Assembly (NCBI GenBank): GCA_001650955.1 | Contig: LXYP01000005.1 | Coordinates: 1-64,000 of the forward strand | Length of the DNA: 64,000 bases | Direction: 5' to 3' | Source: Sphingomonadales bacterium EhC05 | Lineage (GTDB): Bacteria; Pseudomonadota; Alphaproteobacteria; Sphingomonadales; Sphingomonadaceae | Shown here: positions 26,241 through 35,056 of the stretch, piece after piece | Position numbering within the stretch: the stretch's first letter is position 1 | How the letters are laid out: each line of letters opens with the position of its first letter | Position numbers and translations under genes: made by a program | The notes under the pieces: generated by a model | Seen by the model: only the letters and a program-made list of their open reading frames with translations | The model's database searches: none | Told to the model about the DNA's origin: nothing

Positions 26241-26326
26241 TTTTGATACACTCCAGCTGTGTACAGAAATTGCTTTCTGTTCTGCGGATTCGGGACAAGC
26301 GGATAGAGGGCGCTAGCTAGTTAGCC

Positions 26327-26770
26327 TCATCCGGAATTTTCCGGATCTTTCGGCAGTGATTGCACATGCTCATATGTTCCAATCACAAGGGCCGCCAACA
26401 TCGGATAGGCCCAGAATGCGGACCCTGTTGCCAGCGCCCAAGGCGCAATATCTGGCGCAACAGATTTCGCGCCGTGCACGGCAATTGCAGCCAAGTGAAA
26501 AGCAGTCATCCATATCGGCCAAAATCGGTCGGTCATTAGAGTCAGCCCTAACAGCGCAACAAGAACTACCATATCTATGAAAAATGTGATGGTGCCCAAC
26601 CCAGTCCAACTGGCTTCCAAAGCAATTGAACCAAAAGTACTCGCGACAGAACCCAGGGACATGATCGCTACTCCCACATATTCTGCAACCGTCCCTCGTT
26701 TCAAAGCAAATCCGCAAGCCAATATGAGGCAGCAATAATAGATGTAAGGTGCCGCAGTGCTAAACATCAT
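26327..26770 (-). CDS. Four-helix membrane protein of unknown function
   Basis: 147 residues with four or five hydrophobic segments (AAPYIYYCCLILACGFAL, VGVAIMSLGSVASTFGSIA, ITFFIDMVVLVALLGLTLM, FHLAAIAVHGAKSVAP, AFWAYPMLAALVIGTYEHV) and a short polar tail. The alternating layout with conserved His and Tyr resembles small integral proteins found beside LuxR-type genes in sphingomonads, but I recognise no family. It lies between the LuxR/unknown pair and the NfrB-like gene on the same strand, with gaps of 68 and 86 bp. Confidence 0.75.
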   Translation of the reverse strand: MMFSTAAPYIYYCCLILACGFALKRGTVAEYVGVAIMSLGSVASTFGSIALEASWTGLGTITFFIDMVVLVALLGLTLMTDRFWPIWMTAFHLAAIAVHGAKSVAPDIAPWALATGSAFWAYPMLAALVIGTYEHVQSLPKDPENSG

Positions 26771-26838
26771 ATGACGCTTCCGGTGCCAGTAGGGTTATGC
26801 AGGTTTCTCTCAAAACCCTCTTGGCCCGCCGGTTTCGT

Positions 26839-27189
26839 TCACGCGACGCGATCAACTACTTCCAAAATATGCTTGCCTAGAAGAATCTGAGGCTTGTCGT
26901 TGTTGGTCCCCAATGCCATTTCGCGCAGCCCTATTTGATCTCGTGCCTCACCCAATCGCTTATGTGTTTCTACAAGATGTCCACGCGCTTCAACGAAAGC
27001 GGCGAGAGCCTGGCTTGCCTGCACAATGGCGTCCTGACCAACGACCGCAGACAAATTTGCCTTGTTGCGCGCAACTGGCATAAAACTGACGAGCTCGGCC
27101 ATTTTGATAATTGCTTCATCCATGGCAAATTCTGTTTCGAACAATCGAGCAGCTAGTTGCTCTGCTGCAGCTTTGCGTTGTTTTAACAT
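26839..27189 (-). CDS. Small helical protein of unknown function
   Basis: 116 residues from the ATG at 27189, preceded by AAGGGA; upstream in-frame codons lack coding character. Entirely helical and soluble: KAAAEQLAARLFETEFAMDE, then AVVGQDAIVQASQALAAFVE, ARGHLVETHKRLGEARDQIG and LGKHILEVVDRVA. No catalytic motif visible. It is immediately downstream of the membrane-anchored LuxR gene (88-bp gap) and likely cotranscribed; a partner or target of that regulator is possible. Confidence 0.75.
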   Translation of the reverse strand: MLKQRKAAAEQLAARLFETEFAMDEAIIKMAELVSFMPVARNKANLSAVVGQDAIVQASQALAAFVEARGHLVETHKRLGEARDQIGLREMALGTNNDKPQILLGKHILEVVDRVA

Positions 27190-27277
27190 CTTGAGTCCCT
27201 TCGTAAAAATCAATGCCTCTGACGCACCAATATTTTTCATTCTTGGGGAATGGCTACAGCTCGATTGCCTCGGATAT

Positions 27278-27814
27278 TTAACCGCGCAACCGCGACAGTG
27301 CCTCCAGCCCCGCCAAAATGCCCCCAAACGAAACGGCGGAACCTATAGCGATCATAATAATCCATCCAAATCTCTCGATTATAGATAGCTTATTTTTGTC
27401 GCCGCGATACCGCGGGATAGGAAGCCGATTTGTCGCCATGGCCGCCCGATCCATTGTCAGCGCGGCACTGCCACGATCAACGGTTGAACGTTTCGCCAAA
27501 AGGCCATCAACTGGCGTTTCATCCTGTTTAGCTGGCTCGGTCAAACTGACGGACGGGCCCGAATTCTCAATATCCGATGATTGATATATCAATGGTTGAT
27601 ATGTTCCATTGGCATCAGTTTCGGCAAATTTTCGGGCGGCTTCAAAACGGGAGGCGACGCCCATTATCCGCATGGACTGGCGCAATCGTTGATCTACCGT
27701 ATGTGGTGATATACCCAATTCTCTGCCAATTTCCTTAGAATTGAGGTGACCCAGAACCAATCGCAAACAAGCCCGCTGGCCTTTATTGAGTTTATCGACA
27801 TTGTAGAGTGTCAT
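27278..27814 (-). CDS. LuxR-type HTH protein with C-terminal membrane anchor
   Basis: 178 residues from MTLYNVDKLNKGQRACLRLV. The GerE/LuxR DNA-binding domain is at the N-terminus (residues ~8-65: LVLGHLNSKEIGRELGISPH, TVDQRLRQSMRIMGVASRFE), followed by a polar linker of about 75 residues and a single membrane helix near the C-terminus (GWIIMIAIGSAVSFGGILAG). There is no receiver or autoinducer domain. The arrangement, HTH first and anchor last, suggests a membrane-tethered regulator released or controlled at the membrane. Its downstream neighbours are two small unknown proteins and the NfrB/NfrA-like pair. Confidence 0.85.
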   Translation of the reverse strand: MTLYNVDKLNKGQRACLRLVLGHLNSKEIGRELGISPHTVDQRLRQSMRIMGVASRFEAARKFAETDANGTYQPLIYQSSDIENSGPSVSLTEPAKQDETPVDGLLAKRSTVDRGSAALTMDRAAMATNRLPIPRYRGDKNKLSIIERFGWIIMIAIGSAVSFGGILAGLEALSRLRG

Positions 27815-28136
27815 CGCGAAATACACCAATCGAATCGGTCTCCGCGTGTCCCACAACTGCCGAAACGCGGATGCAACACTGGTTTAACATGCTCAAATAT
27901 GGCCGGGACTAAACTCCCTTTTGCCATTTATGACCCCCCAATTTTGTCACTAGCTCTCAGGTTTTTCCAGAGGAACAATAACAGATACATCGAAAATGGT
28001 GAAATAATATTGGCTCAAGAGTGCAGCAAGAAGTTTCCGGTGGGAATTTTCTGATCAGATGGTTGCGTTTGAAACACAAAGTATGCTGGACTTGCCAACT
28101 GGTTCAGGCCATCAATACGAAAATACAGGAGAGATT

Positions 28137-29564
28137 ATGGCCGCATCACGTGCAGAAGCAGCGTTATTGACCAACACAGGTCAAGCCTTTGGAACGTCAC
28201 GATATCGCAATTACGTGCTCTTCTCCTTAACGCTGCTGTACACGTTGAACTTTATTGATCGGGTTCTGATCCAGATATTGGCGCAACCGATCATCGAGGA
28301 ATTCAAACTACAGGACTGGCAATTTGGTCTTTTGTCCGGATTCGGTTTTGCGTTGATGTACACATTGATGGGCATTCCCATCGCCCGTTTGTCTGAAAAA
28401 TATAATCGCGTCCGAATCATTGCGTTCAGCGTCATTCTCTGGTCCGTGATGACCGCGCTATGCGGCATTGCCGAAGGCTTCCTCTCATTGCTCATTTTTC
28501 GAATTGGCGTTGGTATTGGCGAGGCCGGTCTCACGCCTCCTGCCAATTCAATCATTGCCGACTATTTCCCGCCCCGGAGCCGGGCACGCGCTCTGGGTAC
28601 TTACACATTGGGGATCACGCTTGGCGGCGTGCTGGCCGCTGGATTCGGAGGCCCAATCGCAGAATTATTCTCTTGGCGAGAAGCGTTCATCTTTCTTGGC
28701 GTACCGGGAATCATCTTTGGATTGATCTTCCTGTTCACAACCCAGGAACCTCCGCGCGGATATGCTGATCCGCCGAACACGAACAAGGATACTGACAAAC
28801 TCGGTCTAACCGACACGTTAAAGGAATTGGCAGCAAAGCGGACGTTCTGGCTTAACGTAGTCGCCGCGGCCCTTGTTGCATTTGTCGGTTACGGCGTTGG
28901 CAGTTTCCAAGTCGCCTATTTCCAGCGTGCCTTTGACATGCCCTTGGCAGCTGTAGCACTACAGATATCAGTTCCATTGGGTCTGGCAGCGTCAGCTGGT
29001 GCTTTTTCAGCCGGTTATTTGACCGAAAAGCTGAGCGTGAAATATCCCAATGCTGTTGCGTGGATTCCAGGCTGGAGTTTGATATTTTCGATACCATTTT
29101 ACTTCATCGGATTTACCACTGACATCATCCCGCTGGCAATTGGCTCGCTGATCATCGGTGCCATCCTGCATTATAGCTATTTGGGTGCTCAATATACAAT
29201 CTGTCAGGGCGTTGCGAGCGCACGCTCCAGAGCGACAGCCGTGGCATTCTTCCTCTTCGTCGTGAACCTGATCGGATATGGATTGGGACCCTTGGCCGTT
29301 GGGATTTTAAGTGATGTGTTGATGAGCGCCGATCTCGCGTCTTCGGCATTTGCTTCAGAACTGACCACCCAGATTTGCAAAGGGAGGCCAGAAGACCTTA
29401 TTGCTGCACTTGGTCAGGCAAAAGCGGACGCATGTATGAGTGCCAGCGCATCAGGATTGAGACAATCAATCCTCGCCGCGTCGACGATCTTCGGCATTGC
29501 CGGTGCGATGTATGTCTATGCCTGCAAATCGCTGCAAAAAGACCTTGTTGCAAAAATGAACTGA
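28137..29564 (+). CDS. MFS transporter
   Basis: 475 residues from the ATG at 28137, which has AGGAG 5 bp upstream; an in-frame start at 28059 lacks a ribosome site. Twelve membrane helices are expected: [20 protein letters not shown] begins helix 1, with the MFS motif A equivalent [17 protein letters not shown] and [20 protein letters not shown] in helix 4/5, typical of the spinster-like/ hexuronate-like branch common in sphingomonads. The C-terminus has a Cys-containing loop (ICKGRPEDL...ACM). Substrate unknown; a hydrophobic organic acid would fit the neighbouring thioesterase and hydratase genes. The thioesterase starts 6 bp after its stop. Confidence 0.92.
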   Translation: MAASRAEAALLTNTGQAFGTSRYRNYVLFSLTLLYTLNFIDRVLIQILAQPIIEEFKLQDWQFGLLSGFGFALMYTLMGIPIARLSEKYNRVRIIAFSVILWSVMTALCGIAEGFLSLLIFRIGVGIGEAGLTPPANSIIADYFPPRSRARALGTYTLGITLGGVLAAGFGGPIAELFSWREAFIFLGVPGIIFGLIFLFTTQEPPRGYADPPNTNKDTDKLGLTDTLKELAAKRTFWLNVVAAALVAFVGYGVGSFQVAYFQRAFDMPLAAVALQISVPLGLAASAGAFSAGYLTEKLSVKYPNAVAWIPGWSLIFSIPFYFIGFTTDIIPLAIGSLIIGAILHYSYLGAQYTICQGVASARSRATAVAFFLFVVNLIGYGLGPLAVGILSDVLMSADLASSAFASELTTQICKGRPEDLIAALGQAKADACMSASASGLRQSILAASTIFGIAGAMYVYACKSLQKDLVAKMN

Positions 29565-29569
29565 GCATT

Positions 29570-30004
29570 ATGGCACGTCCTGAATCCTGGCAGCTTGATC
29601 CTGCCAACTATCCGGTATCGCTGGTCACCCAGACCCGCTTTCAGGATATTGATCCCAACCGACATCTCAACAATGTCGCCTTTGCGACGATGTTTGAAAA
29701 CGCACGGGTGCGCTTTAACCGGTCGCTGCGGCCGTGGGCGGACCGGCCGAAGAATGAACGCAGCATGGTGGCGGCGGTGACGATCAATTATCTGCAGGAA
29801 GGCCAATTTCCCGATGATGTCGAGATTAGTTCCGGCGTCAGCAAGATCGGCAGATCGAGCTATGTCATTACACAGGCGATGTTTCAGAATGATCGATGCA
29901 TCGCGACGTGCGATTCGGTGATTGTCTGCCGCACCGACGGCGAAGGCAAACCGCTGCGCCAGGAAGTTGTCGACGAGCTCAAGAAGATGCAAACCACCAG
30001 CTAG
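29570..30004 (+). CDS. Acyl-CoA thioesterase, 4HBT hotdog family
   Basis: 144 residues. Hotdog pattern with TQTRFQDIDPNRHLNNVAFA, where Asp in DIDPNRHLNN is the usual catalytic acidic residue, followed by FENARVRF and the central strands VAAVTINYLQEGQFPDDVEI. It should hydrolyse a short or aromatic acyl-CoA. It begins 6 bp after the MFS stop and is almost surely translated from the same mRNA. The in-frame open region upstream of 29570 lies inside the MFS gene and is not used. Confidence 0.9.
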   Translation: MARPESWQLDPANYPVSLVTQTRFQDIDPNRHLNNVAFATMFENARVRFNRSLRPWADRPKNERSMVAAVTINYLQEGQFPDDVEISSGVSKIGRSSYVITQAMFQNDRCIATCDSVIVCRTDGEGKPLRQEVVDELKKMQTTS

Positions 30005-30109
30005 TATCTTCCAATATCTTTCACCGTTCGTCCTGAGATTGCCGAAGAATGTCGCGCAACCATATTTGGCCAGGCTCAGCACCCGCCGCGATCATCGAGA
30101 CGTCGCAAA

Positions 30110-30934
30110 TCAGTCAGTAAAGTTGGCCGCGCGCTTCTGCATGAAGGCATAGACCGCCTCGACCTGATTGGGTGTCCGGCTGACCTGATCCTGCCCTTCG
30201 GATTCCATCATCAATATTTCATCTTCGTTCAGATCAGGCAATTTGTTGATCAATGCCTTGGCAAGCTGCACCGCCTGCGGATGCTTGCTGGCAATCTCTG
30301 TTGCAATTTCCATCGCCTTCGCATGGGGATCATCAGAGAGATGCGTAACGAAGCCGAGTTCCTTGCCCTCTTCGCCTGTGAAGATACGATTGGTATAGGT
30401 CAGTTCCCGCAATATATCGTCGCGGACGAAACTGCGCCAAGTGGTATAGCTGCCCATGTCGGGAATCAGGCCCCAGCGCATTTCCATGATCGACATTTTT
30501 GCATCCGGCGCAACAACGCGAATATCCGCTGCGCTGGCGAATTGCAGGCCACCTCCGATACATGGGCCGTGAACTGCAGCGATGACCGGTGCTTTCAATC
30601 TGCGCCATTGGAGGACGATATGCTGAAACTTGTTGGCATTGCCATGAGTCCGTTCGGCAAGCGTCTTTTGTAGCGGGGAGTCATTCTTCCCCTTGTCCGC
30701 GGAAGATGCTGCCGCCGCCGAGGCGGCAAAATTGCCCATATCCAGTCCGGCGCAGAATGCCCTTCCCTCGCCTGACAGAACAATCGCCCTGATGCCTTCC
30801 ATTGCTGCCAGCTTTTCGCCAGCCGCCACAATCGCATCAATCTGTTCCGTATCGAGCGCATTCATTTTGTCGGGCCGGTTAAACCGGACATCGGCAATGT
30901 GATTTGCAACGGAAATGGTAACGCGTTCTGACAT
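30110..30934 (-). CDS. Enoyl-CoA hydratase/isomerase family protein
   Basis: 274 residues. Crotonase motifs: NRPDKMNALD, IVLSGEGRAFCAGLDMGNFA (oxyanion hole), VHGPCIGGGLQFASAADIRV (second oxyanion glycine) and MSIMEMRWGLIPDMGSYTTW. The Glu/Asp positions resemble dienoyl-CoA isomerase or crotonobetainyl-CoA-type members rather than classical hydratase, so the reaction is left open. GGAG lies 7 bp before the ATG. It is the last gene of a GST, isomerase, crotonase operon (30-bp gap). Confidence 0.92.
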   Translation of the reverse strand: MSERVTISVANHIADVRFNRPDKMNALDTEQIDAIVAAGEKLAAMEGIRAIVLSGEGRAFCAGLDMGNFAASAAAASSADKGKNDSPLQKTLAERTHGNANKFQHIVLQWRRLKAPVIAAVHGPCIGGGLQFASAADIRVVAPDAKMSIMEMRWGLIPDMGSYTTWRSFVRDDILRELTYTNRIFTGEEGKELGFVTHLSDDPHAKAMEIATEIASKHPQAVQLAKALINKLPDLNEDEILMMESEGQDQVSRTPNQVEAVYAFMQKRAANFTD

Positions 30935-30964
30935 GATGATGCTCCGGTTGTCTGGATTCGAAAG

Positions 30965-31591
30965 TTATTCAGACTTTAGTTTAATCGCTCGATTAACTAG
31001 CGGCAACTGGTCATTGCCGAAATACATCCGCTCGCCGTCACCATAAGGCACAAAAATGCTAGGAGAGCCATAAGCGCCGCGGTGGACGGCCTCTTCGGTG
31101 TTCGCGCGCAACCGGTCCTTGATCGGCTGTTCCCGGGTTTTCGCAGCCAAAGCCGCTCCGTCCATGCCAATATCATTGGCGATCGCGATCAGCACTTCAG
31201 GATCATCAAGATTGCGCTGGTCCCCATAATAGGCTTCAAACGCCGCGGTCGCGAATTTGCATAGAGCGGCTTGATCATCCTCGAGCGCGCAGCATAGCCG
31301 CATCGCATGCACCGATTTGACCGGATGATGCTCGCTTGGAAAGTTCATTGGCACACCGGCCAGCGCGGCCCAGTCCTTGAGCACCCGGAAGCTGTGAACA
31401 AACTTGCGATTGTCGGGATTGGCGCGCGCAGCATATACATCCTGATTGACCGCATTGAACACACCGCCGACCAAAAAAGGCCTCCATATGATCTCGGCCC
31501 CGCTGTCCTCGATGATCGGCTGGATATTGTGAAATGCAAGCCGCGTCCATGGACTGGACAGGTCAAAGAAAAATTCAACTTTCACGGTCAT
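30965..31591 (-). CDS. 2-hydroxychromene-2-carboxylate isomerase-like (DsbA/GST-kappa fold)
   Basis: 208 residues. Starts VEFFFDLSSPWTRLAFHNIQ, where Ser in SSPW occupies the glutathione-activating position of kappa-class GSTs, followed by the all-helical insert and GAYGSPSIFVPYGDGERMYF, the cis-Pro segment of the thioredoxin fold. The family includes glutathione-dependent isomerases of naphthalene degradation. It starts 3 bp after the GST gene stop. Substrate unknown, but two glutathione enzymes and a crotonase suggest aromatic or CoA-thioester catabolism. Confidence 0.9.
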   Translation of the reverse strand: MTVKVEFFFDLSSPWTRLAFHNIQPIIEDSGAEIIWRPFLVGGVFNAVNQDVYAARANPDNRKFVHSFRVLKDWAALAGVPMNFPSEHHPVKSVHAMRLCCALEDDQAALCKFATAAFEAYYGDQRNLDDPEVLIAIANDIGMDGAALAAKTREQPIKDRLRANTEEAVHRGAYGSPSIFVPYGDGERMYFGNDQLPLVNRAIKLKSE

Positions 31592-31594
31592 TCT

Positions 31595-32284
31595 TCAATC
31601 CTTCAATCCAAATAGAACTTTGCGCGCTTGCGCGTCGTCTTGTGGGTTGCGATTGAGCTTGTCACGGCCGAGTGCCATGCCGCGCCTTAGCCCCTCGCGC
31701 TGTTTCAATGTCTCATACCAGCGTTGAACATGAGGAAATTCATTCAGGTTCACCTCCTGGCGCTTGTAGGTCTGTATCCAAGGAAAACAGGCCATATCGG
31801 CAATGCTATAGTCAGCTCCTGCCAGATAGGCATTGTCCGCCAACCTCCGGTCCATCACGCCAAAGAGCCGCAGCACTTCTTTGCGATAGCGGTCCGTGGC
31901 ATATTCAATCCGCTCAGGTGCGTAGAGCTTGAAATGACCATGCTGCCCCATCATCGGTCCCAGTCCGCCCATCTGCCACATCAGCCACTCGGTTGTCGCA
32001 ATCTGGCCGCGCAGATCGGCAGGCATGAACTGTTCTGCTTTGTCGGCCAGATAAAGCAGAATTGCGCCGGTTTCAAAAACACTAACCGGTTCACCGCCAT
32101 CATTCGGATCATGGTCAACAATCGCCGGTATGCGATTGTTCGGGCTGATCGCCAGAAATTCGGGTTCAAATTGCTCCCCGGCACCGATGTTCACCCAATT
32201 GATATTATAATCGAGGCCAGATTCCTCGAGCATGACGGAAATTTTCCAGCCATTGGGCGTGGGAGCAAAATACAGATCAATCAT
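31595..32284 (-). CDS. Glutathione S-transferase (YghU/Ure2p-like)
   Basis: 229 residues. N-terminal thioredoxin domain with IDLYFAPTPNGWKISVMLEE (the TPNGWK motif of the nu/YfcG class), cis-Pro in NNRIPAIVDHD and the glutathione-binding SVFETGAILLYLADK; C-terminal helical domain with YSIADMACFPWI. Nu-class enzymes often act as disulfide reductases on glutathione. First gene of a three-gene minus-strand operon. Confidence 0.93.
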   Translation of the reverse strand: MIDLYFAPTPNGWKISVMLEESGLDYNINWVNIGAGEQFEPEFLAISPNNRIPAIVDHDPNDGGEPVSVFETGAILLYLADKAEQFMPADLRGQIATTEWLMWQMGGLGPMMGQHGHFKLYAPERIEYATDRYRKEVLRLFGVMDRRLADNAYLAGADYSIADMACFPWIQTYKRQEVNLNEFPHVQRWYETLKQREGLRRGMALGRDKLNRNPQDDAQARKVLFGLKD

Positions 32285-32633
32285 AACGGCATATTTTCCA
32301 AATCAAAGCTGACAAAGCTGACAGTGTTATAGTGTGAAATTCGGCCGAAGCGAGCACCGAAGAAAATGAGGTCGAGTTCAGAACATTTGAAAATGTTGGA
32401 TCGATCACTAGCATAATATTTGCCTGCCATAAAACTCGCCGGGTAGGACAGCAAAAATTCCCATTTTGAGCCAAGCCGACTGGCTAATATTGAAGGCAAA
32501 GGCAAAGATATAATGTTGCTTGGACCTGACCGACGCGGTCGCTTGTGGGCCCATCTCTAGATCGCACCCAAGAGCGGAACTAGATCCCGCCTGATCATCC
32601 AATCAGCACAGACACCGGAATAGCCCCGGAATA
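32285..32633. other. Intergenic stretch without a visible gene
   Basis: Lies between the divergent-looking end of the c-di-GMP gene (ends at 32634) and the GST start. Short open frames have no family resemblance. It must hold the GST operon promoter; a direct repeat AAAGCTGAC occurs twice in tandem at about 32305-32323. No terminator was recognised. Confidence 0.5.
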
Positions 32634-34880
32634 TTATCCTGCTTTCCAGGAGTCTGTCGTGTAAAATGATGGAATCGATTTATGCTGCCAGTCATCTCGT
32701 TTTTTGGCATAGAAATCAGCTGACATATTGGGGACCTCCATGCCTGCAGCGGCAATGAGATAGGGCGAAATCCGGGTCCTGGTGCATAGTCCACCATTGC
32801 CGTCATCAACGAGGCGTTGCTCAAATTCTATACCCTGCTGTTGGCCCATGGATCGTCTCACGGTTGAAACGGCAATTTGACCATCACCAAAATCGAGCAC
32901 AAATTTCGTCCCTACCGGGACATCGACAAGTCCTTCGATCAGGGCGCCGGTTTTCGAAAGATTCCGAATCATGACGTCATAACAGCTGTTCTCATGGATC
33001 AGCTTCACTTTTCGGAACATCGAGTTGCGATCAGATCTCTGCTTAGCGGGTCCCTCAGGCATGATGATCCAGTCACCGGTTTCAAAACGTTTGTGCACAT
33101 CCTCGTCCTTCACCGGCATGCTATAAACATAGCCTTGCACGTGACTGACGCTCAGTTCGCGGATCCACTCGAGTTCATCCAGCGCTTCAATGCCTTCGGC
33201 AGTCGTTTCCATATCAAGCGCATTGGCAAGAGCCACAATGGCCGCGATGATAGCTCCATTTCGTGAGTCGGGTTCCGTTGCTCCGCGCACAAAGCTCTGA
33301 TCTATCTTGATTTTGTCAAAGGGAGCGGTCTGCAAATAGCTCAATGATGAATAGCCCGTGCCAAAGTCATCCAAGGCCAATCTCACTCCGATATCTTTTA
33401 ACGCCTTAAACATATCGTCAGTTTCATCGGTCTCGGCCAGAAATACACTTTCTGTGATTTCCAGTTCGAGGCGGGCGGGAGCCAAGCCTGTCGACTTTAA
33501 AGCCTTTTTGACCACTTCGGGAAGACGGGCATCCGCAAATTGAATTGGTGACACATTGACGGCAATCCTGACGTTTCCAGGCCATTTGACGGCATCCGCA
33601 CAGGCGCGTTGAAGAGCCCACTCCCCCAGTGGACCAATAAGATTGGCGTCTTCCGCGATCGGAATGAATATGGCTGGCGACACGGGCCCGCGTTCGCGAT
33701 GATTCCAGCGCATGAGTGCCTCAAAGCCCGTAACCGTGTTATTTTTTGCGTTCACAACGGGTTGATAGTGTAGCGATATTTCTTCTCGTGACAGTGCGTC
33801 ACGCAAGTCATCTTCCAATATTTTCCGATCTTCAGCAGCTTGCTGAAGATCGCGAGCGAAAAATTGAAATCGACCGCGCCCACTGCCTTTTGCAGCATAT
33901 AGCGCAAGGTCAGAACTGCGTATCAAATCGTCCGAGGAAAGCCCATCAAATGGACTGATCGCAATCCCGATCGACGCACCAATGATACAGCGACTGCCCT
34001 CAACCGTATAAGGTTGGGAAAGAGAAGAAATGATCGTATTCGCCAGCTCACCCAATTTCCCGCGGTCTTCCCAATCTGGCAATAATATTTGGAACTCATC
34101 GCCACCAATGCGGCCTACTTCGCCCGCATCGTCGACAGCCTTCAACAAGCGCTTCGCAACTTGTTTGAGTAGCATGTCTCCTGCCGGATGCCCCATCGTA
34201 TCATTCACAGTTTTGAAATGATCGAGATCGAGCAACATCATCGAACAGGTTCGTTTTTGTTGCTGAAAGGTGGAAAGAGTGGCGTCGAGCTTTTTCGACA
34301 TCTGCGCCCGATTTGCCAAGCCTGTCAGTGAGTCAAACATAGCCAGCTGAGCAGTATCCTGAGCAGACTGCCGTTGAGAGGTTATATCTTTACCACTACC
34401 ACGATAGCCAGAAAACTCTCCGAAATGATCAAACTGGGGACTCCCGGAGACCTCCCACCAACGCACATCATCGTTGGAAGTCGCGGCCTGAAGTTGAAGT
34501 TCCAGGAATTTCGATCTTTTGGTCAATAGAAATGGCAAGGTACGCTGGTTCTCATCGCTTTGCTGGGTATCAACAAAGAGCTGGGTGAAGGGCGTGCCAA
34601 TGAGTTCGATCGATTTTTTGTCAAGAATCTGGGCAACGGATTCTGTTACATAGGTGAGATTGCCATCTTTATCTGTTGACCAAAACCAGCCTTGGCGAGT
34701 TTCCTCATAATTTTGGAGCAACCGCAAGGCTTCTTTTGTTTCGATACTCGGACCCGCAGCATCGGTTTTGCTCGACTGCCGAGCGATTCGATTCGACATT
34801 CGCTCGAAAAAATTCTTGGGCATCTCCACAGACACATCTGTTGCTTTTTCAGCATCAAATTGAGAATTATCTATTTTCAT
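32634..34880 (-). CDS. PAS-GGDEF-EAL-PilZ cyclic-di-GMP protein
   Basis: About 748 residues from the ATG at 34880; a GTG at 34889 with GGTG upstream is an alternative. PAS domain (about residues 60-175, WFWSTDKDGNLTYVTESVAQ), GGDEF domain with the intact motif RIGGDEFQIL, EAL domain with intact FEALMRW, DDFGTGYSSL and KIDQSFV, then a C-terminal PilZ-like domain (SKTGALIEG in IRNLSKTGALIEG, DFGDGQIAVSTVRR). No membrane segment or signal peptide, so it senses a cytoplasmic cue and can both make and break c-di-GMP, with the PilZ part as possible product sensor. Monocistronic. Confidence 0.93.
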   Translation of the reverse strand: MKIDNSQFDAEKATDVSVEMPKNFFERMSNRIARQSSKTDAAGPSIETKEALRLLQNYEETRQGWFWSTDKDGNLTYVTESVAQILDKKSIELIGTPFTQLFVDTQQSDENQRTLPFLLTKRSKFLELQLQAATSNDDVRWWEVSGSPQFDHFGEFSGYRGSGKDITSQRQSAQDTAQLAMFDSLTGLANRAQMSKKLDATLSTFQQQKRTCSMMLLDLDHFKTVNDTMGHPAGDMLLKQVAKRLLKAVDDAGEVGRIGGDEFQILLPDWEDRGKLGELANTIISSLSQPYTVEGSRCIIGASIGIAISPFDGLSSDDLIRSSDLALYAAKGSGRGRFQFFARDLQQAAEDRKILEDDLRDALSREEISLHYQPVVNAKNNTVTGFEALMRWNHRERGPVSPAIFIPIAEDANLIGPLGEWALQRACADAVKWPGNVRIAVNVSPIQFADARLPEVVKKALKSTGLAPARLELEITESVFLAETDETDDMFKALKDIGVRLALDDFGTGYSSLSYLQTAPFDKIKIDQSFVRGATEPDSRNGAIIAAIVALANALDMETTAEGIEALDELEWIRELSVSHVQGYVYSMPVKDEDVHKRFETGDWIIMPEGPAKQRSDRNSMFRKVKLIHENSCYDVMIRNLSKTGALIEGLVDVPVGTKFVLDFGDGQIAVSTVRRSMGQQQGIEFEQRLVDDGNGGLCTRTRISPYLIAAAGMEVPNMSADFYAKKRDDWQHKSIPSFYTTDSWKAG

Positions 34881-35056
34881 TGCGCGCACTCGATCACCTT
34901 AGTTGGATAAACGATAGCAAGCTTAGGTGTTCAAATAGTAAATGCAGCCTTCAGCATCGAAAGTCTAAAGCGTGATGATCTCGACCAGATAGAAATCATC
35001 TAAGCGCGATTGATTATGCGTGGCAGTCAATGATCACATATTTGTCGTGCAAAACC

